Below, one piece after another: positions 34,601 to 45,781 of a DNA stretch of 64,000 bases. The stretch is from contig JAOANU010000003.1 in assembly GCA_034387635.1 (NCBI GenBank), positions 620,001-684,000 on the forward strand, written 5' to 3'. This stretch comes from Rhodosporidiobolus odoratus (taxonomy: Eukaryota > Basidiomycota > Microbotryomycetes > Sporidiobolales > Sporidiobolaceae). A model generated the notes under the pieces. It made no database searches and was not told where the DNA came from. It saw only the letters and a list, made by a program, of their open reading frames with translations. Made by a program: the position numbers and the translations under genes. The stretch's first letter is position 1. The number at the start of each line of letters is the position of its first letter.

Positions 34601-37446
34601 CGGCAGTTCTTCGCGGTCTCGGCTGGGTTGACGACGATCGGGGTCCTCGTCGAGTACCTGATGGTTCTCCTGAATTGTCCTATGCTGACGACGGACTGCA
34701 TGAGCAAGATTGTCGAGTTCATGAAGGTGCGTTGCCACGGCTTTGCAGCTTTCTTGGGCCTCGCCGAGGTAAACGCGGCTGATCACGAATTCCCCGTCGG
34801 GCACACAGGCCTTCAACTCCCGAACATGCCAGGTCGTCCTTGGGGCAGGTGCAATGCGGTCTGCGGGTTTGAAGAATATTACCGCCAAGCATCTCGGTGC
34901 GTTCCGGCCGTGGATCCAGTCTATGAGGACCTACACTCACGCACTTCCGGTATACAGCTCTTGCCTCTCAAGCGCTCTCAATCATGGTCTCCCTCATCCC
35001 CTATATCCGCGAATGCGTCCGCCGGCACCTCAACCCGAAGCAAGCAGTCATGCTCACCGAATTCGACAAGCTGAAGCGCGACTATCAAGAGCATCAGCAT
35101 GAGATCCATGCTAAGCTGGTGGCAATCATGAGCGATCGATTGCAGGTCCACTCGAGAACGCTCGAGGTGCGCATCATGCATTGCCTTTCCTGCCTGACAC
35201 AACACTGACCGCGACTTGACCTGAACAGACCATCAATTGGGAAGAGCCGTCACCACGACCCGGAGCACCCAATGCCTACATGGAAGCTCTCGTCAAGGAG
35301 CACCTCACCCTGCACAAAGTCCTCTCCCGTTTCCTTCATTCTGAAACCGTCCTCCAGATCCTGCTGCAGGTCTTCACTGCCCTTGATGCTCGACTCGCCG
35401 AAGTGCTCGGTAGGGTTGAGCTGCGAAGTGTCGCCGCGAAAGAACGAATGATGGTCGATGTGATCTACCTGAAGGACAAGCTGGGCGGTCTCAGTGGGCT
35501 GGAAGGGAATGAACCGGCAAAGGTGCGCATGCGACTTACGCCAAGGCGTCGCTCATGCTCAACCCGTGATTCCACAGGACCTCGAACCCCTCGTCCAGTC
35601 AAAGGCTTTGCCCCAACCCGTTGCCCGCCCGTCTCTACCGCCTCGAACATCCTCTATGATCCCCTCTGTTTCGCCCTTCCAATCGCCATCCCCCGGCCTT
35701 CCCGCCGCTGCCGCTACAGACTCCTTGCCCTCTCCGTCCACTTCCCCGCTCCCGCCTACACCCGGCTTCGACGCCCCCACCCTCGCCCGTTCCCCCTCCG
35801 CTACCTCTCTCTCCCTCCCTCGAGCCTCTGCCGACGGGACTGGCTCCCCTCGAACTTCTCTCGACAACACGAGCACCAACGCGGGAAGTCAACCTCCTTC
35901 GCCTGTTCCGGTCCCCGCACCCCTTCCCCCGGCACCTGCACCAGTCGGACCCGCACCATATGTCAGCAAAAAGAAGACGTTCGCGGATCGATTGGCTGAG
36001 AGGTTGGGTAGGAAACCGGCGGAACAGACGGTTGAGGCGGCTGCGTCGGTACCGCCTGCGTTGCCGCTGCCGGAGAAGGAGGAGCAGCTCAAGGTTGATG
36101 AGAAGATGGAGATTCCGACAATCGTTGAGCCGGTCAGCGAGACGGGTCAGCAGCCAACAGCGGAGCAAGACCTGCCACAGACTGGGGACTTTTCTACTGC
36201 GCCGACAGAAGCGGACGTGACGTCTATCGAGACAGCGCCTCTCACCGTCGCTGAGAACGGCACCTCTTCGTCCCATCCCTCCAACCCGCCAACTGCCGTA
36301 CCCGAAGCGGAAGTCGCCGACACCAGCACCGCTCCTTTCGCTCCGCCCGTCCCTGTCATCACGCCCTCCGCTGAACTCGATGGCCTACGGCTTGAGGGTA
36401 TCGAGGTCCCGCCAGTGACGACGCCGTTGAGGGAAGAATTGGAGGAGGTCGAGAAGGTGGTGGAGAAGGAGCTGGAGGGGGAAGGGGATGCGGAGAAGGT
36501 GCCAGTGTTAGAGAATGGTGTGGAGCAGGCGAAAGCGCACGCGGAGGACAAGGTCGAGGAGCCTGGGGTGACTGCCCACGAGACGAAACCGGCCGGCTCT
36601 GTGGAGTCAGTCGTGGTCGATGTTGCCGAGAGCACGGATGCGACGAGCTCAGAACGACCGGCTGCAGCCGAGCCAGTTGAGGGTGACCCGCCCTTCGCAG
36701 CCGACGCAAGCAGCGCAGCGGTTGCGTCAGCCGCTGGTAAAATCGACCCTACGCCCAATCTGCCCGGCTCGTCGCAACCGCCCCTCGACACCGTTGCCGT
36801 ACCACCTGCCCCCGCTACGACTGTATCCGCCCCTGAACCGACGCCTCCACCTCCCCTCCCGGTTTCCTCTGCCAAGCCCCCTGCATCCATCGAGTCACCA
36901 GTCTGTACCCCTTCTGTCCCAGAGGTGCCTCCAGCACTTCCGCCAGCAAAACCAACTCCGGTCTCCGTGCCTCCCATCTCTCCTCCATCCTTCACCTCCC
37001 CGACCTCCTCCATCGACAACTTACCCTCACCTACAACTCCGCTCTCTCCGACTGGCACCGGCGCAACCAAAAAGAAGACCCTTAAGGAGCGATTAGCAGA
37101 AGCCGCTCGAAGAAGGGGTAGCTTGGGAGGTAGTATGGTCGACGTCGCAGCGAGTCCACCTCTGGCACCTGTGGTGGCGGTTGCGAGTGAGGCTTCACCT
37201 CTTTCTGTCGCTTCCCCCGACGTGAACCAGAAGCCGGTAGTGGAGAACAAGCCGGAAGTGGAAAAGAAGCCGGAAGGTCAGCAGGAGGAGGAAAAGGTCG
37301 AGGCCGAGAAGGTTGAGTTGCCACCGCCCGTCGCTGCCGAGCCGGATGTCGCGGCGTTGGAAGTCGACGAGCCATCGCAGCCGGAGACGGAGGAGGTCAC
37401 GGCAGTGGAAGAACCGATCGAGGAGGAGGAGAGCAGTTTCCTCTAA
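31631..37446 (+). CDS. VPS54: VPS54, GARP tethering complex subunit, with ~640-residue disordered C-terminal tail
   Basis: Exon 1 31631-31790; exon 2 31891-33530; then 33577-33725 and 33787 onward, with introns near 34728-34807, 34896-34950, 35168-35227 and 35524-35577. N-terminal vesicle-tethering region: KVSKSEFEGYLKEVGDDFDR, LLQDKLSHYTAVIESHLVRE, FFSALSNLQTLHQQGEDAL. Vps54-specific C-domain: AFNSRTCQVVLGAGAMRSAG then LKNITAKHL, and SRFLHSETVLQILLQVFTAL. GARP (Vps51-54) tethers endosome-derived vesicles at the trans-Golgi network. After GLEGNEPAKDLEPLVQSKAL the frame continues without break for about 640 more residues of Pro/Ala/Glu-rich sequence to the TAA at 37444-37446. Inside the tail two related basic motifs occur: KKKTFADRLAERLGRK and KKKTLKERLAEAARRR. 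Typical fungal and animal Vps54 ends near the start of this tail. Confidence 0.88.
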
Positions 37447-38386
37447 GGATTTTCCATTCCAACTTTTCTACTGTACAGCCGTCGTCCTACTAGTCCTTCC
37501 TTCGTTCAGCTTCCGTGTTCAGGTTTTTTTTTCTGCATTCTCTGTTACAGCTGGAGCAGTTGCATTTTGTGCCTTTCTTTCCTTTCTTGCTGTCTTGTGG
37601 AGAAGCGAGAACTCCGATCGCTGTGTCAACAGGTGATCAAGCGAGTCCTTCCTTTCGGCTACTGTGCAGTCACGATACGAGAGATGGAGCGAACGGCAGA
37701 GGAAACGAAATGACAAGAAAGTGACAGCCCTTCCTCCCGATGACTATGAACGCTTCTCACCCTTGATGCCTGGCGGCTTCTCCTTTTCCTTACCACTACA
37801 ATTCGACGCCGTACTATCGAGCTGCTGGAGACGGGCTGAAGCGGCCTCGTGCTGATCGTGCAGAGCTGCGAGGCGAGAAGCGGTCTCGGTCCCTCGCATG
37901 AACCAGGAGGAGTGGTTCAGGCGCAGGGCAAGAGGAGGGGGTAGAAGGCGCTCGGTAGGTAGAACATGAACCCAGGAACTGGGCTTGAGATGATGCTGAG
38001 GGAGAAAAGGAAGAAAAAGAGCCCTTCCTGAACAGAAAGCCTGGGGGCAGTTTATAGACGTTGCTTCCCAGCCGGAGAAGTGGGACTGAGGCGTTGAGAC
38101 TGCGGGAACACGCTGCTGGTTGCCAACAAGAGGTCAAAACTGCTGAGAGCTGTCAATAACATGGCCGGCGCTGATGGTCGTTGCATACAGGGCGTTGCGG
38201 ATCTGGCTATGGGCCGGCCGGATACACCCAATCAGCCATAACCCTACCGTACAGGACCATCCAGACTGAGGTCTGTATGGCAATTCGCCTCGGCAATATC
38301 GGATTGAGAAGGTCAGATGTCCGGCGGGCTGTGAGACCACAAGTATATATTTTGCTTTTTTGCGGCCCTGATGACCAAAGCATCGG
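37447..38386. other. Intergenic region downstream of VPS54
   Basis: About 940 bp without a recognisable gene. It begins with a T-rich 3' UTR-like stretch including a run of nine T near 37525. A 107-codon minus frame at 37814-38137 is Ser/Pro/Arg-rich with no motif. Confidence 0.5.
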
Positions 38387-38458
38387 TCCTCGGTGGTCTA
38401 GTGGTTATGATTCGGCTCTTTCACAGCCGCGAGCGGGGTTCGATTCCCCGTCGGGGAA
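38387..38458 (+). tRNA. tRNA-Glu(TTC)
   Basis: 72 nt, no intron. Acceptor TCCTCGG/TCGGGGA, D-region GTCTAGTGGTTATGAT, anticodon stem CGGCT/AGCCG around loop CTTTCAC, giving anticodon TTC. T-arm CGGGG-TTCGATT-CCCCG. A run of five T at 38464-38468 is the probable Pol III terminator. Confidence 0.93.
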
Positions 38459-38532
38459 GTTAGTTTTTGGCACCTGTGCAGGCCTCCCTCCTCTTTTGCA
38501 CCACGCCAGCCTTGCCCAAGCTTGGCACAGTG

Positions 38533-39347
38533 TCATGTGGGACATTGCTCAATCTTGCTAGGGGTGACACCAGCGGCAGAGTTGGCAGCTTCAGGGACTT
38601 CACGAGAGAGAGGGTAAAGTTGATTGCCAGACCTGGAGCAAGCATCTCCTCGCGGGGATCGAGGTGTTTGCCAGCATTGTTGCCAGCGCAGCTCTTGATG
38701 GAGAGGAGGGAAGGCAATGATACCTTGAACGGCAACTTGGTCGGTAAGCTCAAATCGGTTGCAAAGGTCCTCCCAAGCGCTGGAAGCAGAGTATCCGATG
38801 ACCTGGTTGGAGAGGGTATGGGTGACCTTGGCACTGATGATGTTGAGCGCCTGATCCTCGCCTGCTTCCCAACGCTCAATTGCTGTCGCGTCCGGACCCG
38901 TAGGCGCCGCCAGGTCCACCCCGTAGGTCGAGCCGGAGGAGTAGCCGGAGTAGGCTGGACCATGTCCCACACTCCACTCGTCCTAGCGCACCCTCTCCAT
39001 CCTAAGCTTCCATTCCTGTGAGTCCTTCCTGGTCTCGCTCAGCATGTCAACGTTCTTGAGGTAGGCGTAAATGCCGCTGTCAAGAGGAAGAGCGTGCTAA
39101 GTTGCCGTGATGGGAAGAGTGCAAGGACAGGCTGATGAAGGGTGAGTTGAGAAGGCTCGGTGGTAGGTCTGGTGGTGACTGGAGAGTTCCGATGGAAAAA
39201 AATGTAAGTACAAACTACTGCTTGGGGTGGAACAAGGGAGCTGACGCAAGAGGGAGGCGAGTGGAAGAGGACGCTAGTAGGCGGGGCAGTTGTTGCTGGC
39301 GCTGACAGCGTCAATGAGGTAGCAACTGGAGTTAGTGGATGAGACAT
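38533..39347 (-). pseudogene. Broken Ty1/copia-type gag fragment
   Basis: Reading down the minus strand from about 39347 (MSHPLTPVATSLT), pieces of a retrotransposon Gag appear in different frames: YLKNVDMLSETRKDSQEWKL, an in-frame TAG at about 38979, then TAIERWEAGEDQALNIISAK and SASSAWEDLCNRFELTDQVA. The pattern W..ged.AL..I...V then a..aWe.L...fe is that of the copia Gag/UBN2 domain. The frame shifts again near 38740 (TKLPFKVSLPSL). No protease, integrase or RT follows towards the tRNA, so this is a truncated relic. It ends about 75 bp from the tRNA-Glu gene. Confidence 0.6.
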
Positions 39348-40058
39348 GGTGGAGACCTTGGCATAGCTTAGAGTGCTGTGGACGTTGCATCAGTGAAGAC
39401 ATTGACTGCGGACCTGTCGCAATATAGAACCTTGCTGAGGGCTAGAGAGAACAATGTGTGAACGCTTGGTACAGCGGTCTGCAAAGGAAAGACTACTTTC
39501 CTAAGGGCGAGAGAGAATGAAATGTGATGAAGCAGAGGAAAGAAAGAAAGGAAGACGACGTTATAAGGGAAGTGGAAAGGTACTACGGACTGCCTCGCGA
39601 TTCCTCCAGGCGTGATGCAGCTGCCAACAGCGGAGGGGAAGGAACAATCTGGGAAAGGTAGAGATTGTATAGAGAAGTGTAGGGGAACAAGAACGAAGTA
39701 CAACGCAGCAAGGAACGAGGGAGGAAAGAAAACGTTGTCCCACCAGCTTTGACCTTCCGAAACCAATGTCGACTCCTCCTTGAGTTTAGTGCCCAGCCCG
39801 AAGCTACTCTCGCAACTAACACATCTCTATGTCTCCCGCTCCACCAGCATGGGACATGTACGGTAAGAAACAAAGGAGCCTTGGCAACCTTAGTCTCCTC
39901 TCGGCAGCACGTCCTGCACCAGTGAGTATCACTTTGAAGCCATTGGATGAAGGTAGGGAGCGGTGCAGATGACTCTGCGCAAGGGGGACTATGGTTGATC
40001 TGTTGCACGTCTCGCGGATGTAAAGCGACTCCTTCTCCTTGACCCCTACCCAACTTGC
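39348..40058. other. Region upstream of the gag relic, possible decayed LTR
   Basis: On the minus strand a segment starting TGTTAGTTGCGAGAG (about 39816) and running to about 39380 sits where a 5' LTR of the gag relic would be expected. It is pyrimidine-rich and has no coding content. No second copy of this LTR is in the window, so the assignment rests on position only. No other gene seen. Confidence 0.3.
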
Positions 40059-40838
40059 CTATTTCTTGCCCGGGGCGGTGACTTGACGGTTGCCAAGCTT
40101 GCGAGCAAGAGCCTTATGACTCTGCTCAAACTGGAGACCGAGCGCAACGAGCGCAGCACTGCGACGCTGATCTGAGCGGCGAGGAGACCACCAAAGTGTG
40201 TTAGTCGAAGGGGGCTCAAAAAGATTACTGGGTGCCTTCCAGGCGTGACCAGGCGAGCTCGATAAGCTGGACGAAGCTGAAGATAGCAGGCAGCATCGTT
40301 TCGTAGAGCTCACGGATTCCCTCAAGATCCCCCTGCGTTGAGCGGCGGTTCGCGAAAACAGCAGAGTTGAGGGCGGCGAGACGGTCAATGAGGGCTGCGG
40401 AGTGGGCCTGTAGGTCATATGGAGTGCTTAGCTTGCAAATGAGCAGTCCACTTTGCGGGAATCAAGGCGGGCGGTATAACGGTCAGAGTAGGACAGAGGC
40501 AAAGAGGAAAAGGGCAGAAAAGAATGAATGCGCACCTGCCTTCCCTGCGCCTCCACCCCGACGAGCTTCTGCTTCTCTTGCTCGAGCCTCGCAGCAGAGC
40601 GGCTCAGGCGATTCTCGAGCGCGGCAATCTGAGGACTATTCGGAAGAAAGAAAACCAGGATTGGGAAGGTCATAAGCAAGCTTAAATCGTGCGCACATAA
40701 GATTGCGACAGTCGCTACGCACAGTGTAGCATCGACGACATCCTCACTGAGGAAACTGAAGAGGTCCTTGGAGCGACGGATGCCCGTCTCGAAAGTCTGC
40801 TCAAAGGCCACGTAGTCGGAGGTGGGATGGGTGGCCAT
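40059..40838 (-). CDS. Coiled-coil protein of unknown function
   Basis: Four or so small exons. Start ATG at 40838: MATHPTSDYVAFEQTFETGI then RRSKDLFSFLSEDVVDATL. The next exon gives IAALENRLSRSAARLEQEKQ (acceptor near 40636). The third has AHSAALIDRLAALNSAVFAN, then LEGIRELYETMLPAIFSFVQ and LIELAWSRLEGT. The last ends QSHKALARKLGNRQVTAPGKK with stop at 40059-40061. It is helical, with heptad-like Leu/Ala spacing throughout, about 190 residues, and could belong to a multi-subunit complex. I do not recognise the family. An upstream in-frame ATG at 40856 adds only six residues. Confidence 0.55.
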
Positions 40839-40930
40839 CGGACCTGGATGAAGCACGAGGCGTCAGCCGTGCACAGGTCGACTATACGGATGTATCGGGA
40901 GCTAGTCTGTGTCGGTACCCGAGAGTCAGG

Positions 40931-41412
40931 TCAGCCAGAGAAAAGCGCACTGTGCTTGAACGAGCGGAGGAAAGAAGAAGCTTCGGCCTCAAGCGGCGAG
41001 GGTTGTCTGTAGGGGCAACCGTCCGGAGCTGCGACTCCAAAGAGAGCAAATTCGCTCACCCGTGTCTCGTGAGGCCGCCACCAATGCCCTCGGTAAGGCC
41101 TCCCATGTCGAAGTCATCGGTCGAAGCCTCGCTTTCCTCTTCACTTGAGCTTCCCTCGCTCAAACCCCCTCCTTGATACCCGCTCTCTGTGTCCCAAGCT
41201 CCCTGTTAGTCTGCTCTGTGCTGCTGAGGGGAGTCTCCGGCCTGAGCGAAAGACGGAATGGATCTTTTCAAGTTGGCGAAAGAGGTCGAAAGCGAAGTAC
41301 TGGCGTAATTTCCCGTACCAGAGGCTCCGACGGCAGAGGGAACTTGACGGGCTGCGCTGGGGATGCCCTGACTACGGCCTACGCCGGACTTGTGAGTAGC
41401 AGGACCGGCTTG
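40931..41412 (-). CDS. Possible gene: Ser/Gly-rich protein, 5' end unresolved
   Basis: Three minus-strand pieces join at plausible sites. From 41412 (after a CACGCCTCAG acceptor): QAGPATHKSGVGRSQGIPSA and so on to IPSFAQAG. After an ACTAACAG acceptor: GAWDTESGYQGGGLSEGSSS then EEESEASTDDFDMGGLTEGI. After a GTGAGC..CTACAG intron of about 53 nt: QPSPLEAEASSFLRSFKHSA and LFSG then TGA at 40931-40933. The 5' exon is not identified; a GTGAGT donor near 41515 suggests it lies at about 41520-41700. That region is open on both strands. Alternatively these pieces could be upstream exons of the coiled-coil gene at 40059-40838, but the splice phase did not match. Confidence 0.3.
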
Positions 41413-41732
41413 CTGAGGCGTGGGAGGAACGAGGAGGCGGGAAGAGCGGTGAGGCGATTTGGTATGACCCCCTTTGCTGAAGTTATGCTGCATACTATCT
41501 GTCACTCACAGCCTCAAAAGGTGCTGCGCGAGGACGTGGCGAGATTGACAGAGGCTGGTCGCTCTTTCCGACTCCTCGAAACCACTTCAGCTCTGGTCGA
41601 TCAACTCGCCTACACAAACCGAGTGACAAGAAGAGACGCTATGGATATGCAGGACCATTGCACCCCGACTGATCCTCCCCCCATCCGACGACACCCTGAA
41701 GTTTAACTCGCCGACGTCCGTCAACTACCCGC

Positions 41733-42794
41733 TCAACCTTGCATACGGTTAATCACTATACGTCAGCAGAAAGACGAAGAGAGAACATCAGTCAACGTCG
41801 CATAGAGAAGCAGGGGTAACATCTCAGACACACCTCTTCTTTTCCCTGCCTTCTCCCGTCCCAGCTTCAGCTTCCACACCTCAACGCCGTCCCACGCGTC
41901 AGCTTCCCAGGCGAGTGTACCCTCTTTACTCTCCACCACCCTCCTCAACCTCGCATGCTCCACTTGCGAGCACTTGAAGCCCCAAGTCTCGGCGGCGGAA
42001 GAAAGGAAGGAATCGACAAGTGCCGGGTCGCGACGTTCGAGGGCGAGGTAGACAGGAGCTGAGGGAGAGGAGCTGGCGAAAGCAAGGAGGTCAGACTTGC
42101 GAGAGATGCAAGCTTGACAGGCTCAAAATTTCAACCTACCAAGCGAGGCCATGCAGGGTCTGAAGCAGAGGTTCAGACAGGGAAGAATCGTAGACAGTGT
42201 CGGCCGTGACGATTAGGTCGAACGGGGGTTCCAGCCGGCGGGTTCCCCTGTCTGCTTCTCTGTCGACATGCCCCTCCCACCGTATTGGCTCGACAAACCA
42301 ATCCAACACTCTTTTCTCCATTCTGGCTTCGCCTGCTCCCCCCGTCTTGATGACGTCTAAATTCCGCTCGACATTCTGTGCGAGTACACCGGCGACGATA
42401 AAGTCGAGGTCGGTCGCCAAGGTATCGTAGCCTAGCGAGAAGAGCGAGAGACCAAGCAAGCCTGTCCCGCTGCCCAGCTCGAGGACTGTTTTACGCCGCC
42501 CTCCCGGCAATGAAGGCTTCGGTGGCTTTAGCACATCGTGCAGGTAGACGGCAAGGACCTGCGCGCCTAGCCAGACCGTGCGTCCTGCCTCGTATTCAAA
42601 CTATTTGAGCGTTCGAAAGCGAGCGAAGCGGAGACGGTGGACGAACCGGTCGAATCGGCAGAAGACGCGTCTTGCGCGATGCAGACTCGAGTGCCGTTTG
42701 GTAGAGTGTATTGGAGCTCTGTCAGGTGCTTTGTCTCATGAGCTGGTAGGTTCATCCGAAGGGAAAGAGGGAGAGAAACGGTTCGACCTTCCAC
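41733..42794 (-). CDS. Protein (lysine) N-methyltransferase, Methyltransf_16 family
   Basis: Seven-beta-strand SAM-dependent methyltransferase. Exon 1 from 42794: MEGRTVSLPLSLRMNLPAHE then TKHLTELQYTLPNGTR. After an AAATAG acceptor near 42604: FEYEAGRTVWLGAQVLAVYL. Motif I (SAM binding) is TVLELGSGTGLLGLSLFSLG, followed by ATDLDF. Motif post-I / IV: PPFDLIVTADTVYDSSLSEP. The last exon gives VINRMQG and stop at 41733-41735. This layout (VWLGA..L..YL, LELGSGTGL, VTAD.VYD) is that of the METTL21/EFM/FAM86 group, which methylates lysines of elongation factors, chaperones or ribosomal proteins. The precise target cannot be assigned. Divergent from CCT1 with a 265-bp gap. Confidence 0.75.
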
Positions 42795-43059
42795 CTTCGT
42801 TGCCTACTGCAGTTATAGCTTGTCGAGCGACTCACAGACATACAAGAGCCCTTACTACACGGCTTCAACACTTCGACGCTTTCCCCCCTTGTTGTCGTCC
42901 AGCTCTCCTCATCTCCCTCCGCCCGCACCTACATAGCTACGACAAGTCGAGCACACTTGCTCAAGTTCAGCGCAGTATACGGTTCACGCAAACAGGTCAC
43001 TCTCTATCGCACGCCCACCAAAACCGGCACCCTCGAGTCTCTCACCGCACTCACCCACC

Positions 43060-45230
43060 ATGTCCAACCTCATCTTCAACCGCGACCCGCGTGCCTCGAT
43101 GCTTCTCGGAGCTGGCGAGCGCGTCTCTGGCGCTGAAGTGCGTGAGCAGAACGTCCAAGCCGCGACTGCAATCGCCAACATCGTCAAAAGTAGTCTTGGA
43201 CCTCACGGATTAGATAAAATGATGGTCGACGACATTGGCGTGAGTGAATACCTCTCTGGATCTTCCTGTTTATCTGCGCCTGTCCGTGTGCTGACAATGG
43301 TCTCTCACAGGATGTTACCATTTCGAACGACGGTGCGACTATCCTTCAATTAATCGAGGTCGAGCATCCCGCCGGCCGCATCCTCGTCGACCTCGCGCAG
43401 CAGCAGGACAAGGAAGTTGGAGACGGCACCACCTCTGTTGTCATTGTCGCCGCCGAGCTTCTCCGTCGTGCCAACGACCTTGTCAAGAACAAGATTCACC
43501 CAACGACGGTCATTACCGGTTACCGACTGGCGTGCAAGGAGGCGGTGAGGTACTTGACGGAGCAGCTAAGCGTCAAGGTCGACCAGCTCGGTAAGGAGTG
43601 CCTTGTCAACATCGCCAAGACGAGTATGTCATCCAAGATCATCGGAGCGTGCGTTATGGGCCCTTTCTTTTTTCGCTTTTTCTCCCTCGGCTCACACCCT
43701 GTTTTTCTAGGGACGGAGACTTCTTTGCCAACCTCGCGGTCGATGCTATGCTAGCTGTCAAGACCATCAACGCTCGTGGCGACATCAAATACCCGGTCAA
43801 GGCCGTCAACGTTCTCAAGGCTCACGGCAAGAGTACAACAGAGTCCATCTTCGTCAAGGGTTACGCCCTCAACTGCACTGTCGCTTCCCAGGGTACGCTT
43901 GGTGTCGGATCCGTCTACGGTGAATTTTGCTGAGTCTAATTCCGCCATGTAGCCATGAAGACCCGCGTCACCAACGCCAAGATTGCCTGCCTCGACATGA
44001 ATCTAATGAAGGCTCGTATGCATCTCGGCGTGCACATCACCATCGATGATCCCGAGCAACTCGAAGCTATTCGAAAGCGGTCCGTCTTTTGTCCCCTTGT
44101 CCCCCCAGAAATTCCGGTGTTGACTCATACTGCTGCCAAACAGCGAGGCGGACATCACCATCGAGCGCATCCGCAAGATCCTCGCAGCCGGCGCCAATGT
44201 CATCCTCACTACCAAGGGAATTGACGACCTCTGCCTGAAGGAGTTCGTTGAAGCCGGGGCCATGGCGGTCAGGCGATGCAAGAAGGAGGACCTTCGTCGC
44301 ATCGCCAAGGCAACGGGCGCTACCATGGTCAGCAGCTTGGCCAACCTGGACGGCGAGGAGACTTTCGAGGCTAGCTCGCTCGGCAGTGCGGAAGAGGTTG
44401 TGCAGGAGAGGATCAGTGACGATGAGCTGATCTTGGTTAAGGGGACCAAGGTGGTCAGCTCGAGCTCGGTCATCTTGCGTGGCGCGAACGGTGAGTGCTG
44501 TTTCATCTGGCGTCGATATTGGCCGTCGATGGCTGACCGCCCTTCCCCCCGCAGACTTTTTGCTCGACGAAATGGAGCGCTCCCTGCACGACTCGCTCTG
44601 CGCGATCAAGCGGACATTGGAGAGCGGCAAGGTTGTACCGGGAGGCGGTGCGGTCGAGACGGCATTGAGCATCTACCTCGAAAACTTCGCAACCACTCTC
44701 GTACGTTCATCGTTCCATACTCACACATGCTTGAACGATACTCATACGTCCGTCCGCAGGGCTCTCGCGAACAACTCGCTATCGCCGAATTTGCTGCTGC
44801 CCTCCTCGTCATCCCCAAAACCCTTTCCGTCAATGCCGCCAAAGACAGCACCGAGCTTGTCGCCAAGCTTCGCGCTTACCACAACGCCGCACAATCCGCA
44901 CCGATGGGCGACCCTCGACGTGGACTGCGACACTACGGTCTCGACCTGATGAAGGGGGAGGCTCGGGATAACGTCAAGGCAGGTGTGCTGGAACCCATGG
45001 TCAGCAAGATCAAGAGTCTGAAGAGTGCTCTTGAGGCTTGCACAGCGTTGCTGAGGATTGACGACAGGGTGCGCTGCTTTCCTTCAACACACACCTTTCC
45101 TGCTTTCCAGCCAGACAAGGTACTTATTCGGCATTCGATGTCTGACCAACCCCTTTCTTCCCCTTCTCGTCGATCACAGATCACGGTCCCGCCTGAACAG
45201 AAGGGCGGAGATGATGGACACGGTCACTAG
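43060..45230 (+). CDS. CCT1: T-complex protein 1 subunit alpha (CCT1 chaperonin)
   Basis: Group II chaperonin subunit of the cytosolic TRiC/CCT ring that folds actin and tubulin. Exon 1 (43060-43239): [21 protein letters not shown]. Exon 2 from 43311: [20 protein letters not shown] and the ATPase motif [19 protein letters not shown]. Apical domain: [20 protein letters not shown]. The C-terminal equatorial part has [20 protein letters not shown] then [20 protein letters not shown]. The alpha assignment rests on [20 protein letters not shown] and [20 protein letters not shown]. About nine exons. The last encodes only [16 protein letters not shown], a Gly/Asp tail. Confidence 0.95.
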
Positions 45231-45781
45231 CGGCGATCAGTGAAGAAAATCGGAGCGGGAAGCAGCATAGACCGCCCGCACCATATGCTCTGTATACTAC
45301 TTTGCTCTCTTGTCCTCGAAGTCTCGCTCGAACAGGCACGTTGGCGGATTTACAGAGGCGTAAGCTAGCGCACCGATCGTCGGCTAGCGAGAGCATGCGA
45401 CTCTTCCTCAGTCTCCCGGCAGAGGACGAGCAGGCTCGATCAGAATCGAATGAAGACGACGCTGAGCGGAAGTCCCGTTGAAGGGGACTCTGTGTTACTT
45501 GCGTCCTACTGCTCCAGCCATTATACCCGCTACCTTGCCATAGACGCGCTTACCGACTCTGCCATCGTTGTTTCTGAATCCCCTTCGTCCAACTCGGCTC
45601 CCGCACTTGCTCTCGTCGTTCTCTCGCTAGGCCTACATGTACGTCGTAGGAGCCTAATCATCATACTACCTGATTCATCTACGTGACGACCAATCCTGTA
45701 CGTGAGGTCAGCCCTCCTGCAGTCTCCCGCCTCCGACAGCTCACCTTCAGTAGCCTCACAGGAGAAATACCGCCCGTACAC
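45231..45781. other. Intergenic region between CCT1 and the 5-phosphatase
   Basis: About 550 bp. The frame of the downstream gene stays open back to an alternative ATG at 45683, so the last 100 bp may be coding. Nothing else seen. Confidence 0.5.

Noticed and set aside
36147..37250. 367-codon minus-strand frame opposite the VPS54 tail
   Set aside because: Antisense shadow of GC-rich, low-complexity coding sequence; Ser/Gly/Val-rich with no domain.
38387..38458. tRNA-Glu as the primer tRNA source for the neighbouring copia relic
   Set aside because: No complementary primer-binding stretch was seen next to the presumed LTR end.
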